Program-made: the position numbers and the translations under genes
Shown: positions 1 to 6,399 of the stretch, piece after piece
Position numbering within the stretch: position 1 is the first letter of the stretch
Layout: each line of letters starts with the position of its first letter
Notes under the pieces: generated by a model
Databases searched by the model: none
What the model was told of the DNA's origin: nothing
The model's input: the letters and a program-made list of their open reading frames with translations, nothing else
NCBI GenBank assembly: GCA_002404215.1
Contig: DHJG01000165.1
Span: 1-15,860, forward strand
Origin: Desulfosporosinus sp. UBA4726
GTDB lineage: Bacteria; Bacillota; Desulfitobacteriia; Desulfitobacteriales; Desulfitobacteriaceae
Length of the DNA stretch: 15,860 nt
Reading direction: 5' to 3'

Positions 1-168
1 CTCTGCAACTTGAAGTCGCGCTGCCTCTAAAGCCTGTTTAGCCTCCCGGCCAAAACTATGAACACTTGAAGGATTGCCATATTTTTCGGTGTAATACCTC
101 ATCATTAAGTCAGCAACTTCCAGATCCACCGGAGTCGTTGCACTATGATCTAAATAAACTCGTTTCAT
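1..168 (-). CDS. iscS: Cysteine desulfurase, IscS/NifS type (N-terminal 56 codons only)
   Basis: PLP enzyme that removes sulfur from cysteine and passes it as a persulfide to Fe-S assembly or tRNA thiolation. Only the N-terminus is present; the frame is open to the window edge. The start is MKRVYLDHSATTP, the family's hallmark opening, followed by the YGNPSS-x-HSFGREA block typical of class V aminotransferase-fold desulfurases. The PLP lysine and catalytic cysteine lie outside the window. The ATG at 168 is preceded by a strong GGAGGGAG Shine-Dalgarno. It sits 41 nt downstream of the Rrf2 regulator on the same strand with no visible terminator between, so the two are probably co-transcribed and the regulator probably controls it. 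In Firmicutes this position is usually followed by mnmA, which would make it the tRNA-thiolation desulfurase, but that cannot be seen here. The family call is firm; the subtype is inferred. Confidence 0.9.
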   Translation of the reverse strand, partial: MKRVYLDHSATTPVDLEVADLMMRYYTEKYGNPSSVHSFGREAKQALEAARLQVAE

Positions 169-209
169 TGGACTCCCTCCTTAATCTAACAAATTCCCAT
201 ATTTAAGAG

Positions 210-662
210 TCAAATATAGTACATATATAAGCTTCTATCTGTTTCAAGCTTTTTGGCATCTTCAAGCATACTCTCCAGAGTTATAGAATCGAGAACATCT
301 GCGATTGAGTCTCGGACCTTTTCCCAGATGCATCGTGTAACGCAAGATTCTGCTTTGGCACAAAATTCCGGGTCCTCCTCAGAAACACAATCCACTGGAG
401 CAAGAGGCCCTTCTAAGACACGGATGATATCTCCAACTCTGATCTTACCTGGTTCTCGCCCTAATGTATAACCGCCTTGCGCCCCCCGAACACTCTTAAC
501 GAGTCCCGCTTTACGCAGACCAGAAACAAGTTGCTCCAAATAATGTTCAGAAATGCCCTGCCTCTCTGCAATGCTCCTCAAGGCAATCGGCCCTTCACCC
601 AAATGTTGGGCTAAATCAAACATGGCTTTGACACCATACCGACCTTTGGTCGAGAGTTTCAT
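210..662 (-). CDS. Rrf2-family transcriptional regulator (CymR/IscR-like)
   Basis: DNA-binding regulator of sulfur or Fe-S metabolism, 150 residues, the usual length for the family. The N-terminal winged helix opens MKLSTKGRYGVKAMFDLA and contains the recognition-helix region SEHYLEQLVSGLRKAGLVKS and the wing VRGAQGGYTLG (about 60-68). The frame around these motifs and the C-terminal LYMYYI resemble Bacillus CymR as I remember it. Unlike CymR, residues 92-111 carry four cysteines (C92, C101, C107, C111), in the place where IscR binds a [2Fe-2S] cluster. A cysteine-desulfurase gene follows, which suits either an Fe-S/IscR or a cysteine-starvation/CymR role. The ATG at 662 follows a GGGGTGAGG ribosome binding site. 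The promoter is at 727-755, and three 12-bp direct repeats lie between it and the gene, possibly its own operator. Family assignment is certain; the effector is not. Confidence 0.93.
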   Translation of the reverse strand: MKLSTKGRYGVKAMFDLAQHLGEGPIALRSIAERQGISEHYLEQLVSGLRKAGLVKSVRGAQGGYTLGREPGKIRVGDIIRVLEGPLAPVDCVSEEDPEFCAKAESCVTRCIWEKVRDSIADVLDSITLESMLEDAKKLETDRSLYMYYI

Positions 663-681
663 ACCCTCACCCCTTTTCCCA

Positions 682-717
682 AGTTAAATCCTTTTTAATA
701 ACCTTTATAATCACCTT
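682..717 (-). repeat. Three tandem 12-bp imperfect direct repeats in the rrf2 leader
   Basis: Read on the minus strand, three adjacent 12-base units start with AAGG: AAGGTGATTATA (717-706), AAGGTTATTAAA (705-694) and AAGGATTTAACT (693-682). Units 1 and 2 match at 10 of 12 positions; unit 3 matches unit 2 at 7. They lie just downstream of the predicted -10 box and upstream of the ribosome binding site. An autoregulatory binding site is possible, but this is inference. Confidence 0.45.
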
Positions 718-726
718 ACATTGCAT

Positions 727-755
727 ATCTTATTAAAATACTCGGGATTTGTCAA
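727..755 (-). promoter_or_regulatory. Sigma-A-type promoter of the rrf2-cysteine desulfurase pair
   Basis: On the minus strand there is a perfect -35 TTGACA (755-750), a 17-nt spacer and a -10 TAAGAT (732-727). Transcription would start near 720, giving a leader of about 57 nt. Confidence 0.75.
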
Positions 756-841
756 GGGCATATCCAGCTAATTAATTCTTGTTTTTTTTATAGCACAATT
801 TCGTTTCTGATGAAGTAGAATGAGCAGAGGTTTAACTAACC

Positions 842-850
842 TGTTATAAT
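842..850 (+). promoter_or_regulatory. Extended -10 promoter of rarA
   Basis: TGtTATAAT is a consensus -10 hexamer (845-850) preceded by the TGn extension; no good -35 is visible at the right distance. It lies about 55 nt before the rarA ATG and fires away from the divergent rrf2 promoter. Confidence 0.6.
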
Positions 851-904
851 TATTGTGGACAAAATCAGTTAATCTAGAAAAGAATACACGGAAAGGAATC
901 AACT

Positions 905-2212
905 ATGGATCTTTTTTCTGCAACATTTGATCAACATCAGGTCGCTCCTCTTGCGGAGCGCATGCGCCCAAGGACGCTTGATGAATATATTGGCCAAAGT
1001 CATATTCTCGGTCGTGGAAAACTTCTGCGGCGTTCTATTGAAGCGGACCGGGTTTCTTCTCTGATCCTTTATGGTCCACCAGGAACGGGCAAAACCTCCT
1101 TAGCACAAGTCATCGCAGCGAAAACGACATCACACTTTGTCCGAATCAACGCTGTCACCTCAGGCGTTAAAGACATTCGCGAAATCACGTTGCAGGCTAC
1201 GAATGATCTTCACCTTTACGGAAAACGCACCTTAGTTTTTTGCGATGAAGTTCACCGTTTTAATAAAGGACAACAAGACGCACTTCTGCCTGCCGTTGAA
1301 GATGGTACGATTACCTTTATCGGAGCCACGACGGAGAATCCCTTTTTCGAGCTTAACTCTGCTCTCCTTAGCCGTTCCACCCTTTTCCGTTTTGAGCTCT
1401 TGGTCCCTCCTGAAATCCGGCTTGGGCTGGAACACGCCTTGAAGGACCCGGAACGCGGCCTAGGCCTCTATAAGGTCGAAATCGCGCCTGAAGCCTGGGA
1501 GCACTGGATTAATTATGCCAACGGAGATTTACGGCGCGCGCTAAACGCCTTAGAACTGGCCGTTCTAACCACCCCACCAGAAAATGGAGTTCGCCATATT
1601 TCCCTCGCAATAGCCGAGGAATCTATTCAGCAAAGAGCCATCCTGTTCGATAAAGCAGGGGATAACCATTATGACATCATTTCCGCATTTATAAAAAGTA
1701 TGCGTGGCTCAGACCCGGATGCTGCGCTCTACTGGTTAGCCATCTTATTGGAAGCTGGTGAAGACCCCCGTTTCATCATGCGCCGCATTATTGTCCATGC
1801 ATCCGAGGACGTCGGTCTCGCTGACCCAATGGTCATGCTCCAGGCTCACGCTGCCGCCAATGCACTCGAATGGCTGGGCCTTCCAGAAGCACGGATCCCC
1901 TTAGCTCAAGCTGTTCTGGCAATTGCAACCGCTCCAAAAAGCAATAGCGCCGTCGAGAGCATCGACCGAGCTATTGCCTATGTAAAAAAACACCCGACTG
2001 GGGAAGTTCCTACCTACCTTAAAAGCGGAAGCTACCCCGGCGCGGAGAAATTAGGACACGGACAAGGGTATCTCTACCCCCACGCTTACCCTAACCACTG
2101 GGTCGAACAAATCTATCTCCCCGCCAATGTGCAAGGGCAGACCTTTTACGCCCCCTCAGGAATGGGAAAAGAGCTCTTTTTAAATCCCAAAAGAGCTAAA
2201 GAAGAGGGTTAG
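905..2212 (+). CDS. rarA: Replication-associated recombination protein A, AAA+ ATPase
   Basis: RarA/MgsA, homologue of eukaryotic WRNIP1/Mgs1, a tetrameric clamp-loader-like ATPase acting at stalled replication forks. The 435-residue length is normal. Walker A is GPPGTGKT (57-64), Walker B is LVFCDEVH (110-117), the sensor-1 region is GATTENP (about 140-146), and an SRS arginine-finger region is near 156-158. The C-terminal MgsA domain includes AIAYVKKHPTGEVPTYL and the conserved terminal GYLYPHAYPNHWVEQ-YLP block. The ATG at 905 follows AAAGGA at a normal distance. It is transcribed alone, divergent from the Rrf2 regulator and convergent with thioredoxin, with a strong terminator downstream at 2323-2366. 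Nothing in the protein is unusual. Confidence 0.97.
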   Translation: MDLFSATFDQHQVAPLAERMRPRTLDEYIGQSHILGRGKLLRRSIEADRVSSLILYGPPGTGKTSLAQVIAAKTTSHFVRINAVTSGVKDIREITLQATNDLHLYGKRTLVFCDEVHRFNKGQQDALLPAVEDGTITFIGATTENPFFELNSALLSRSTLFRFELLVPPEIRLGLEHALKDPERGLGLYKVEIAPEAWEHWINYANGDLRRALNALELAVLTTPPENGVRHISLAIAEESIQQRAILFDKAGDNHYDIISAFIKSMRGSDPDAALYWLAILLEAGEDPRFIMRRIIVHASEDVGLADPMVMLQAHAAANALEWLGLPEARIPLAQAVLAIATAPKSNSAVESIDRAIAYVKKHPTGEVPTYLKSGSYPGAEKLGHGQGYLYPHAYPNHWVEQIYLPANVQGQTFYAPSGMGKELFLNPKRAKEEG

Positions 2213-2322
2213 CGTTCTATATCCAGCCTCAGTCTTTATAAAGTGAGTACCCCTAGGTCAAGTGCCTCTATTATTTGTTTTTCTATTAGTTCTTCACTCG
2301 ATTTAACACCTTCCTTAATATA

Positions 2323-2366
2323 AAAGCGATGCCCCAGTATATTGGGGAAATCGCTTTCTGTTTTTT
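2323..2366 (+). terminator. Rho-independent terminator after rarA
   Basis: An 8-bp stem AAAGCGAT/ATCGCTTT (2323-2330 with 2350-2357) encloses a small internal loop, a 5-bp CCCCA/TGGGG stem (2332-2336 with 2343-2347) and a 6-nt loop. The run of six T at 2361-2366 follows on the plus strand, so the direction fits rarA. Confidence 0.85.
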
Positions 2367-2371
2367 ACTAA

Positions 2372-2413
2372 GCCATCCATGGCGATGCTCTAACCTCGAA
2401 CGTCCTCTTCGAG
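2372..2413. repeat. Cluster of short palindromes between rarA and trxA
   Basis: After the rarA terminator come GCCATccATGGC (2372-2383) and CTCGAA/TTCGAG (2395-2400 with 2408-2413, 7-nt loop), with GCTC and GAGC flanking the second. No ORF or known RNA explains them. The composition suggests a folded intergenic element, perhaps a dispersed palindromic repeat, but only a genome-wide search would show that. Confidence 0.4.
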
Positions 2414-2433
2414 TCAGGCGAGCGCATATGTGC

Positions 2434-2470
2434 AACTAAGGCCAGCGCTTGGCGCTGGCCTTAGTTTTCT
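2434..2470 (+). terminator. Perfect 15-bp hairpin with T-rich tail between convergent rarA and trxA
   Basis: AACTAAGGCCAGCGC (2434-2448) is the exact reverse complement of 2452-2466, with a 3-nt TTG loop. On the plus strand TTCTTT follows, making it a second terminator for rarA readthrough. On the minus strand it lies directly after the thioredoxin stop, but only the final TTAGTT of the stem is U-rich, so termination in that direction would be weaker. It may serve both convergent genes. Confidence 0.75.
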
Positions 2471-2480
2471 TTACTTGAAA

Positions 2481-2810
2481 TTAGAGTTGCGCGTCAAGCA
2501 TTTTGACAAGATCTGGTTTGCCACGGAAACCGGTGATTTTATCAACCATCTTCCCGCCTTTGAAAATACCGAGTGTTGGAATGCTCATGACTCCGTATTG
2601 TTGCGAAATTGGTCCATTTTCATCAACATCAAGTTTACCTATTACAATACGACCGAGATACTCATCTGCAAGTTCCTCGATAATAGGAGCAACCATACGG
2701 CACGGACTACACCACGGAGCCCAAAAATCCACCAAAACCGCTTTCTCAGATTTAAGAACCTCCGCATCAAAGTTTGCAGTAGTAAAGGTTTTTACATTTG
2801 CACCTGCCAT
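2481..2810 (-). CDS. trxA: Thioredoxin with WCSPC active site
   Basis: Cytosolic thiol-disulfide reductant of 109 residues, the full size of classical thioredoxin. The fold markers are present: VDFWAPW (27-33), buried Asp28, the redox pair C34/C37, the cis-proline in SIPT (P78) and the C-terminal GFRGKPDL region. The active site reads WCSPC rather than the usual WCGPC; Ser for Gly is conservative and should keep activity, perhaps with altered redox potential. There is no signal peptide. The ATG at 2810 follows AAGGAGGAATTTCAA, an excellent ribosome binding site. It lies 20 nt downstream of the CsoR-like repressor gene and shares its promoter, so its expression is probably controlled by that repressor's ligand. 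It could be a dedicated partner of that stress response rather than the housekeeping thioredoxin. Confidence 0.95.
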   Translation of the reverse strand: MAGANVKTFTTANFDAEVLKSEKAVLVDFWAPWCSPCRMVAPIIEELADEYLGRIVIGKLDVDENGPISQQYGVMSIPTLGIFKGGKMVDKITGFRGKPDLVKMLDAQL

Positions 2811-2830
2811 TTGAAATTCCTCCTTAAAAT

Positions 2831-3124
2831 TTAATTAAATTCAAATTTAATGAATTTGGTAAGCACCCCGATAAGCTCATCAACCGCCGCTTCTTTGTCC
2901 TTGTTTTCAACAGCATTGAGCATACATCCTCGCGAATAATGTTCAAAGACTATAGTACCAACTCTGTTGATCGCGGCACGAACTGCGGCAACTTGAACCA
3001 ACACGTCAACACAATATTGGTCACTGTCAACCATGCGTTGAATCCCCTTGACTTGGCCTTCGATTTTTTTTAATCGACGAATGATATCCTCTTTGGATTC
3101 TATATAAGGGGTCGAATTCACCAT
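2831..3124 (-). CDS. CsoR/FrmR (DUF156) family repressor
   Basis: Small all-helical tetrameric repressor, 97 residues. The family signature is clear: IIRRLKKIEGQVKGIQRMV, then DQYCVDVLVQVAAVRAAINRVG. Members sense Cu(I), Ni/Co, formaldehyde or sulfane sulfur through a cysteine in helix 2 plus His/Cys residues in the next helix. Cys38 and Cys67 are present. Aligned by eye to the usual E-x-H-x-x-G-C pattern, the canonical metal-ligand His position is Tyr63, and His62 sits one residue earlier. Copper sensing by the standard Cys-His-Cys triad is therefore doubtful; persulfide or another ligand is possible. The ATG at 3124 follows GGAGG. The gene leads an operon with thioredoxin, and a CsoR-type operator lies in its own leader, which suggests autoregulation. 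No copper ATPase or chaperone gene is nearby. Confidence 0.92.
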   Translation of the reverse strand: MVNSTPYIESKEDIIRRLKKIEGQVKGIQRMVDSDQYCVDVLVQVAAVRAAINRVGTIVFEHYSRGCMLNAVENKDKEAAVDELIGVLTKFIKFEFN

Positions 3125-3141
3125 ACCACGTCTTCCTCCGA

Positions 3142-3156
3142 TACCCTTAGGGGGTA
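3142..3156 (-). promoter_or_regulatory. CsoR-type operator
   Basis: TACCCTTAGGGGGTA on the plus strand is an inverted repeat TACCC-n5-GGGTA with the G-tract centre typical of CsoR-family operators. It lies between the predicted transcription start and the ribosome binding site of the CsoR-like gene. Additional G-tracts form a wider repeat: GGGGGTTA in the promoter spacer (minus 3186-3179) opposes TTACCCCC (minus 3157-3150). Confidence 0.75.
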
Positions 3157-3157
3157 A

Positions 3158-3196
3158 CTATAATAGTATTATAGCTAATAACCCCCGCCCTGTCAA
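3158..3196 (-). promoter_or_regulatory. Consensus promoter of the csoR-like/trxA operon, with palindrome over the -10
   Basis: On the minus strand -35 TTGACA (3196-3191) and -10 TATAAT (3173-3168) are both perfect, with an ideal 17-nt spacer. The -10 lies within CTATAATA-C-TATTATAG (3174-3158), a perfect 8-bp inverted repeat with a 1-nt centre. A promoter this strong needs repression, consistent with the adjacent operator. Confidence 0.88.
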
Positions 3197-3240
3197 ACCG
3201 TGACGAAAATTAATTCACTAAGCATAGAAACGTGTATTTC

Positions 3241-3267
3241 TTCTTCGGTATAATCCCGCCCGAAGAA
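3241..3267. other. Hairpin downstream of aspS
   Basis: TTCTTCGG (3241-3248) pairs perfectly with CCGAAGAA (3260-3267) across an 11-nt loop. Neither strand has a T-run after it, so it is not a convincing intrinsic terminator. It is the only structure I see between the aspS stop and the next promoter. Confidence 0.35.
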
Positions 3268-3321
3268 TGAAATGAAATGCAAAGAGAATCATTCAGTGGA
3301 GGAACGTGTCGAGTGTAACAA

Positions 3322-5097
3322 TTATTTCACTTCAATATTCGTCTTAATGTGTAATTCCTTTAGTTGTTTATCCGCCACCGCAGAAGGAGCCTGGGCCATC
3401 ATATCAGAGGCACTCTGAGTTTTCGGAAAGGCAATCACGTCTCGAATGTTATCCTTTCCAGTTAAAAGCATAATCATTCTGTCCAGCCCGAATGCAATCC
3501 CACCGTGTGGAGGTGTACCGAATTCAAAGGCTTCTAAGAGAAACCCAAATTTAGCTACCGCTTCTTCCTCAGATAATCCCAGCAAACTGAACATTTGCTC
3601 CTGAACTCCACGACGATGAATCCGGATGCTCCCGCCTCCAAGTTCTGTGCCATTAAGGACCATATCGTACGCTTTAGAGCGAACTTTAACTGGCTCCGTT
3701 GCTAGAAGATGCATATCTTCATCCATGGGTGCGGTAAATGGATGGTGAATGGCAACATGACGCTTTTGTTCCTCATCATATTCCAAAAGCGGAAATTCCG
3801 TCACCCATAAGAACTGAAGCATATCCTCCTGGATAAGGCCCAGTCGTTTCGCCAATTCTAAGCGAAGATGCCCGAGCGCGTCAGAGACGATCGGATACGT
3901 ATCAGCGACAAAAAACAAGATATCCCCGGTCTCTGCACGCGTGTGTTCAATTAATGCTTTCATTTCTTCTTCTGTGAAGAACTTGGCAATAGGTGATTTT
4001 ATTCCTTCCTCACCCAGAACAATCCAGGCCAAGCCTTTGGCCCGATAGGCTGAGACAAACTTTCCTAGATCATCAATCTCACGACGAGGCAATGCGGAAC
4101 ACCCTTTGGCACAGATGCATTTCACGCTTCCGCCGCTAGCCACCGCATTGGCAAACACCTTAAATCCAGTCTTGCCCACAAGGTCTCCCACATCGATTAA
4201 TTCCATACCGAAGCGCGTATCTGGTTTATCTGACCCGTAACGTTCCATAGCTTCTTTATAGGTTAAACGAAGGAAAGGAGTAGCTACCTTCTTCCCAATT
4301 GTCTCTGAGAAAATCCGCACCATCAATTGTTCCATCATGGGAAGGATATCCTCTACTTCTACAAAGGACATCTCAACATCGAGCTGTGTGAATTCTGGCT
4401 GGCGATCCGCCCTTAGATCCTCATCTCGGAAACAACGAGTTATTTGAAAATACTTCTCCATGCCACCGACCATAAGGAGTTGTTTATATATTTGGGGCGA
4501 CTGGGGCAAAGCATAAAATTCCCCTGGATGAACGCGACTTGGAACGAGGTAGTCCCGAGCCCCTTCCGGTGTGGATTTAGTGAGTATCGGTGTTTCAATT
4601 TCATAGAACCCTTGACTGTCAAAGAAGGTTCGCATAATTTGTGTGACTTGATGCCGAGTCTTGAAGACGGCCTGCATCTCAGGGCGACGCAAATCCAAAT
4701 AGCGATACTTTAGCCGCACCATTTCATCCACATCAATTTGATCGGCAATATTGTAAGGAGGGGTTTTGGCTCCGTTCAATATCTCTAGAGATTCGGCAAT
4801 GATCTCGATCTCACCTGTCGCCAAGTTAGTATTAATCATCCCCTGAGGCCGTACAATCACTTGGCCCAGGATAGAGACTACAAACTCGGAACGAAGACTC
4901 TCGACAGTGGCAAAGCCATCTCCCATCTTTTCCGGACCAAAGACGACCTGAACAAGGCCGGAGCGGTCCCGTAGATCGACGAAGATCAAGCCCCCATGGT
5001 CTCGACGACGCTGAACCCAGCCCAACAGACGGACGATTTCTCCAGCTTTTTCGACCCCTAATGTTTTGGTCTCAACACGTTCTGAAAATAATGTCAT
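3322..5097 (-). CDS. aspS: Aspartyl-tRNA synthetase, probably non-discriminating
   Basis: Class IIb synthetase, 591 residues, normal bacterial length. An N-terminal OB-fold anticodon-binding domain (about 20-110, LLGWVQRRRDHGGLIF) is followed by the catalytic core with motif 1 (about 163-183), motif 2 at ITRCFRDEDLRADRQPEF (219-236) and motif 3 at GGIAFGLDRMIMLL (532-545). The bacterial GAD insertion lies between, near 290-415. Two residues known to govern tRNA specificity in bacterial AspRS are His34 (in RRRDHGG) and Gly86 (in RPQGMIN); enzymes of this type charge both tRNA-Asp and tRNA-Asn, while discriminating ones such as E. coli's have Leu and Lys. That predicts use of the Asp-tRNA-Asn/GatCAB route. 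The ATG at 5097 is 2 nt after the hisS stop, its AGGAG lying inside hisS, so translation is likely coupled and T-box controlled. Confidence 0.98.
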   Translation of the reverse strand: MTLFSERVETKTLGVEKAGEIVRLLGWVQRRRDHGGLIFVDLRDRSGLVQVVFGPEKMGDGFATVESLRSEFVVSILGQVIVRPQGMINTNLATGEIEIIAESLEILNGAKTPPYNIADQIDVDEMVRLKYRYLDLRRPEMQAVFKTRHQVTQIMRTFFDSQGFYEIETPILTKSTPEGARDYLVPSRVHPGEFYALPQSPQIYKQLLMVGGMEKYFQITRCFRDEDLRADRQPEFTQLDVEMSFVEVEDILPMMEQLMVRIFSETIGKKVATPFLRLTYKEAMERYGSDKPDTRFGMELIDVGDLVGKTGFKVFANAVASGGSVKCICAKGCSALPRREIDDLGKFVSAYRAKGLAWIVLGEEGIKSPIAKFFTEEEMKALIEHTRAETGDILFFVADTYPIVSDALGHLRLELAKRLGLIQEDMLQFLWVTEFPLLEYDEEQKRHVAIHHPFTAPMDEDMHLLATEPVKVRSKAYDMVLNGTELGGGSIRIHRRGVQEQMFSLLGLSEEEAVAKFGFLLEAFEFGTPPHGGIAFGLDRMIMLLTGKDNIRDVIAFPKTQSASDMMAQAPSAVADKQLKELHIKTNIEVK

Positions 5098-5099
5098 GC

Positions 5100-6371
5100 T
5101 TAAACTCCTCGCTTATATTTCTTATTAATTTCTTCTATTGCTTCAACCAGAGGAACCTCTATTTGCTCCCCTAACTTCAAATCCCGAATCAAGATGACTT
5201 GACGTTCCAGTTCCTCTTCTCCAAATATAAAGGCAAATCGAGCTCCTTGGCGGTCGGCAGCTTTTAGTTGTGATTTCAAACTCCGACTGAGCAAATCCAT
5301 ACTCACGGGTATACCTTGACTTCTGAGGGTACTCGTGAGAGCAAATCCTTCAGTCTGGGCCTTCTCACCTAAGGCTATTAATAAGCCAAACAACTTGGGC
5401 TTCTCCTCGGGGAGTTGATGTTGAACTTGAAGTGCCGCTAAAACTCGCTCAATTCCCATGGCAAATCCGATGCCGGGAGTAGGCGGGCCACCGATTTCTT
5501 CCACCAGTCGATCATAGCGACCGCCTCCACAGATAGCGCTCTGAGCTCCGATTTCTTCTACCATTACTTCAAAGGCTGTTTTCGTGTAATAATCCAGCCC
5601 TCGAACCAAGCGTGGATTGACACGGTAGACAACCCCAGCTGCTTCTAATAATGTCTTTAACCTCTCAAAGTGAGTGCCACAGTCCTCGCAAAGGGTATCG
5701 AGGGTTGTCGGTGCACCAACGGTAACCGCTTGACAGGACGGGTTTTTGCAATCTAGGATACGCAGGGGATTGCGCTCAAACCGTTCCTGACAATCGGTAC
5801 AAAGAGCATTTTGGCGTGTCGCCAAGAATTCCTGAAGTTGTTCACGGTGTCTTGCTCGACACGTCGGGCAGCCCACCGAATTGACATGCACTTCAAGCCC
5901 CCTGAGTCCCAGACGTTGATAAAGGTTCCAGACCAAGCTAATCACTTCTGCGTCAACCACAGCTTGGTCGGCACCTAACACCTCTACTCCAAATTGATGG
6001 AATTGACGAAAACGTCCACTTTGCGGCCGCTCATACCGAAACATGGAGCCAATATAGTACAGCTTTACAGGTTGGGGTTGCCCGTAGAGCTTGTTCTCAA
6101 CATAAGCACGACAAACAGAAGCCGTCATTTCCGGACGTAGGGTCATCGAACGGTCTCCTTTGTCTAAGAAGGTATACATTTCCTTCTTGACGATATCAGT
6201 AGTTTGTCCAACACCCCGCTGAAAAAGTTCGGTTGCTTCAAACATCGGAGTACGGATTTCTTCATACCCATATTCTCGGCAAACTGTACGAATGGTTTCC
6301 TCGAGATATTGCCATTGTTCAACTGTCCCTGGCAATAAATCCTGAGTTCCTTTTGGACGCTGAATGGCCAT
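5100..6371 (-). CDS. hisS: Histidyl-tRNA synthetase
   Basis: Class IIa synthetase of 423 residues. It opens MAIQRPKGTQDLLP, as family members do. Motif 2 is FRYERPQSGRFRQFHQFGVE (111-130). The histidine-specific loops are LVRGLDYYTKTAFEV (255-269) and CGGGRYDRLV (281-290), motif 3 is GIGFAMGIERV (300-310), and a C-terminal HGTP anticodon-binding domain spans about 325-420. The insertion between motif 2 and the HisA loop contains eight cysteines in four pairs (C168/171, C191/194, C208/213, C228/231), which could bind zinc; clostridial HisRS commonly have cysteines here. The ATG at 6371 is 7 nt after a full AGGAGG. It is first in the operon with aspS, directly behind the T-box leader. Confidence 0.98.
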   Translation of the reverse strand: MAIQRPKGTQDLLPGTVEQWQYLEETIRTVCREYGYEEIRTPMFEATELFQRGVGQTTDIVKKEMYTFLDKGDRSMTLRPEMTASVCRAYVENKLYGQPQPVKLYYIGSMFRYERPQSGRFRQFHQFGVEVLGADQAVVDAEVISLVWNLYQRLGLRGLEVHVNSVGCPTCRARHREQLQEFLATRQNALCTDCQERFERNPLRILDCKNPSCQAVTVGAPTTLDTLCEDCGTHFERLKTLLEAAGVVYRVNPRLVRGLDYYTKTAFEVMVEEIGAQSAICGGGRYDRLVEEIGGPPTPGIGFAMGIERVLAALQVQHQLPEEKPKLFGLLIALGEKAQTEGFALTSTLRSQGIPVSMDLLSRSLKSQLKAADRQGARFAFIFGEEELERQVILIRDLKLGEQIEVPLVEAIEEINKKYKRGV

Positions 6372-6399
6372 CGATCTTCCTCCTACTTCTTAAATGGTT

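Noticed and set aside
663..904. 6S RNA gene, which I recall can sit near rarA or aspS in Firmicutes
   Set aside because: I could not find the long imperfect duplex with a central bubble here or in the gaps at 2213-2480 and 3125-3321; a covariance search would settle it.
2430..2834. Plus-strand open frame of 134 codons antisense to thioredoxin
   Set aside because: It lies opposite a well-supported trxA, has no ribosome binding site or recognisable protein features, and begins inside the terminator hairpin.
3159..3164. Plus-strand TATAAT as a divergent promoter
   Set aside because: It arises from the palindrome over the minus-strand -10; no -35 at the right distance and no plus-strand gene follows.
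3306..3347. Mini-ORF after GGAGG on the plus strand (about 13 codons)
   Set aside because: Very short, reaches into the aspS 3' end and has no promoter; likely chance.
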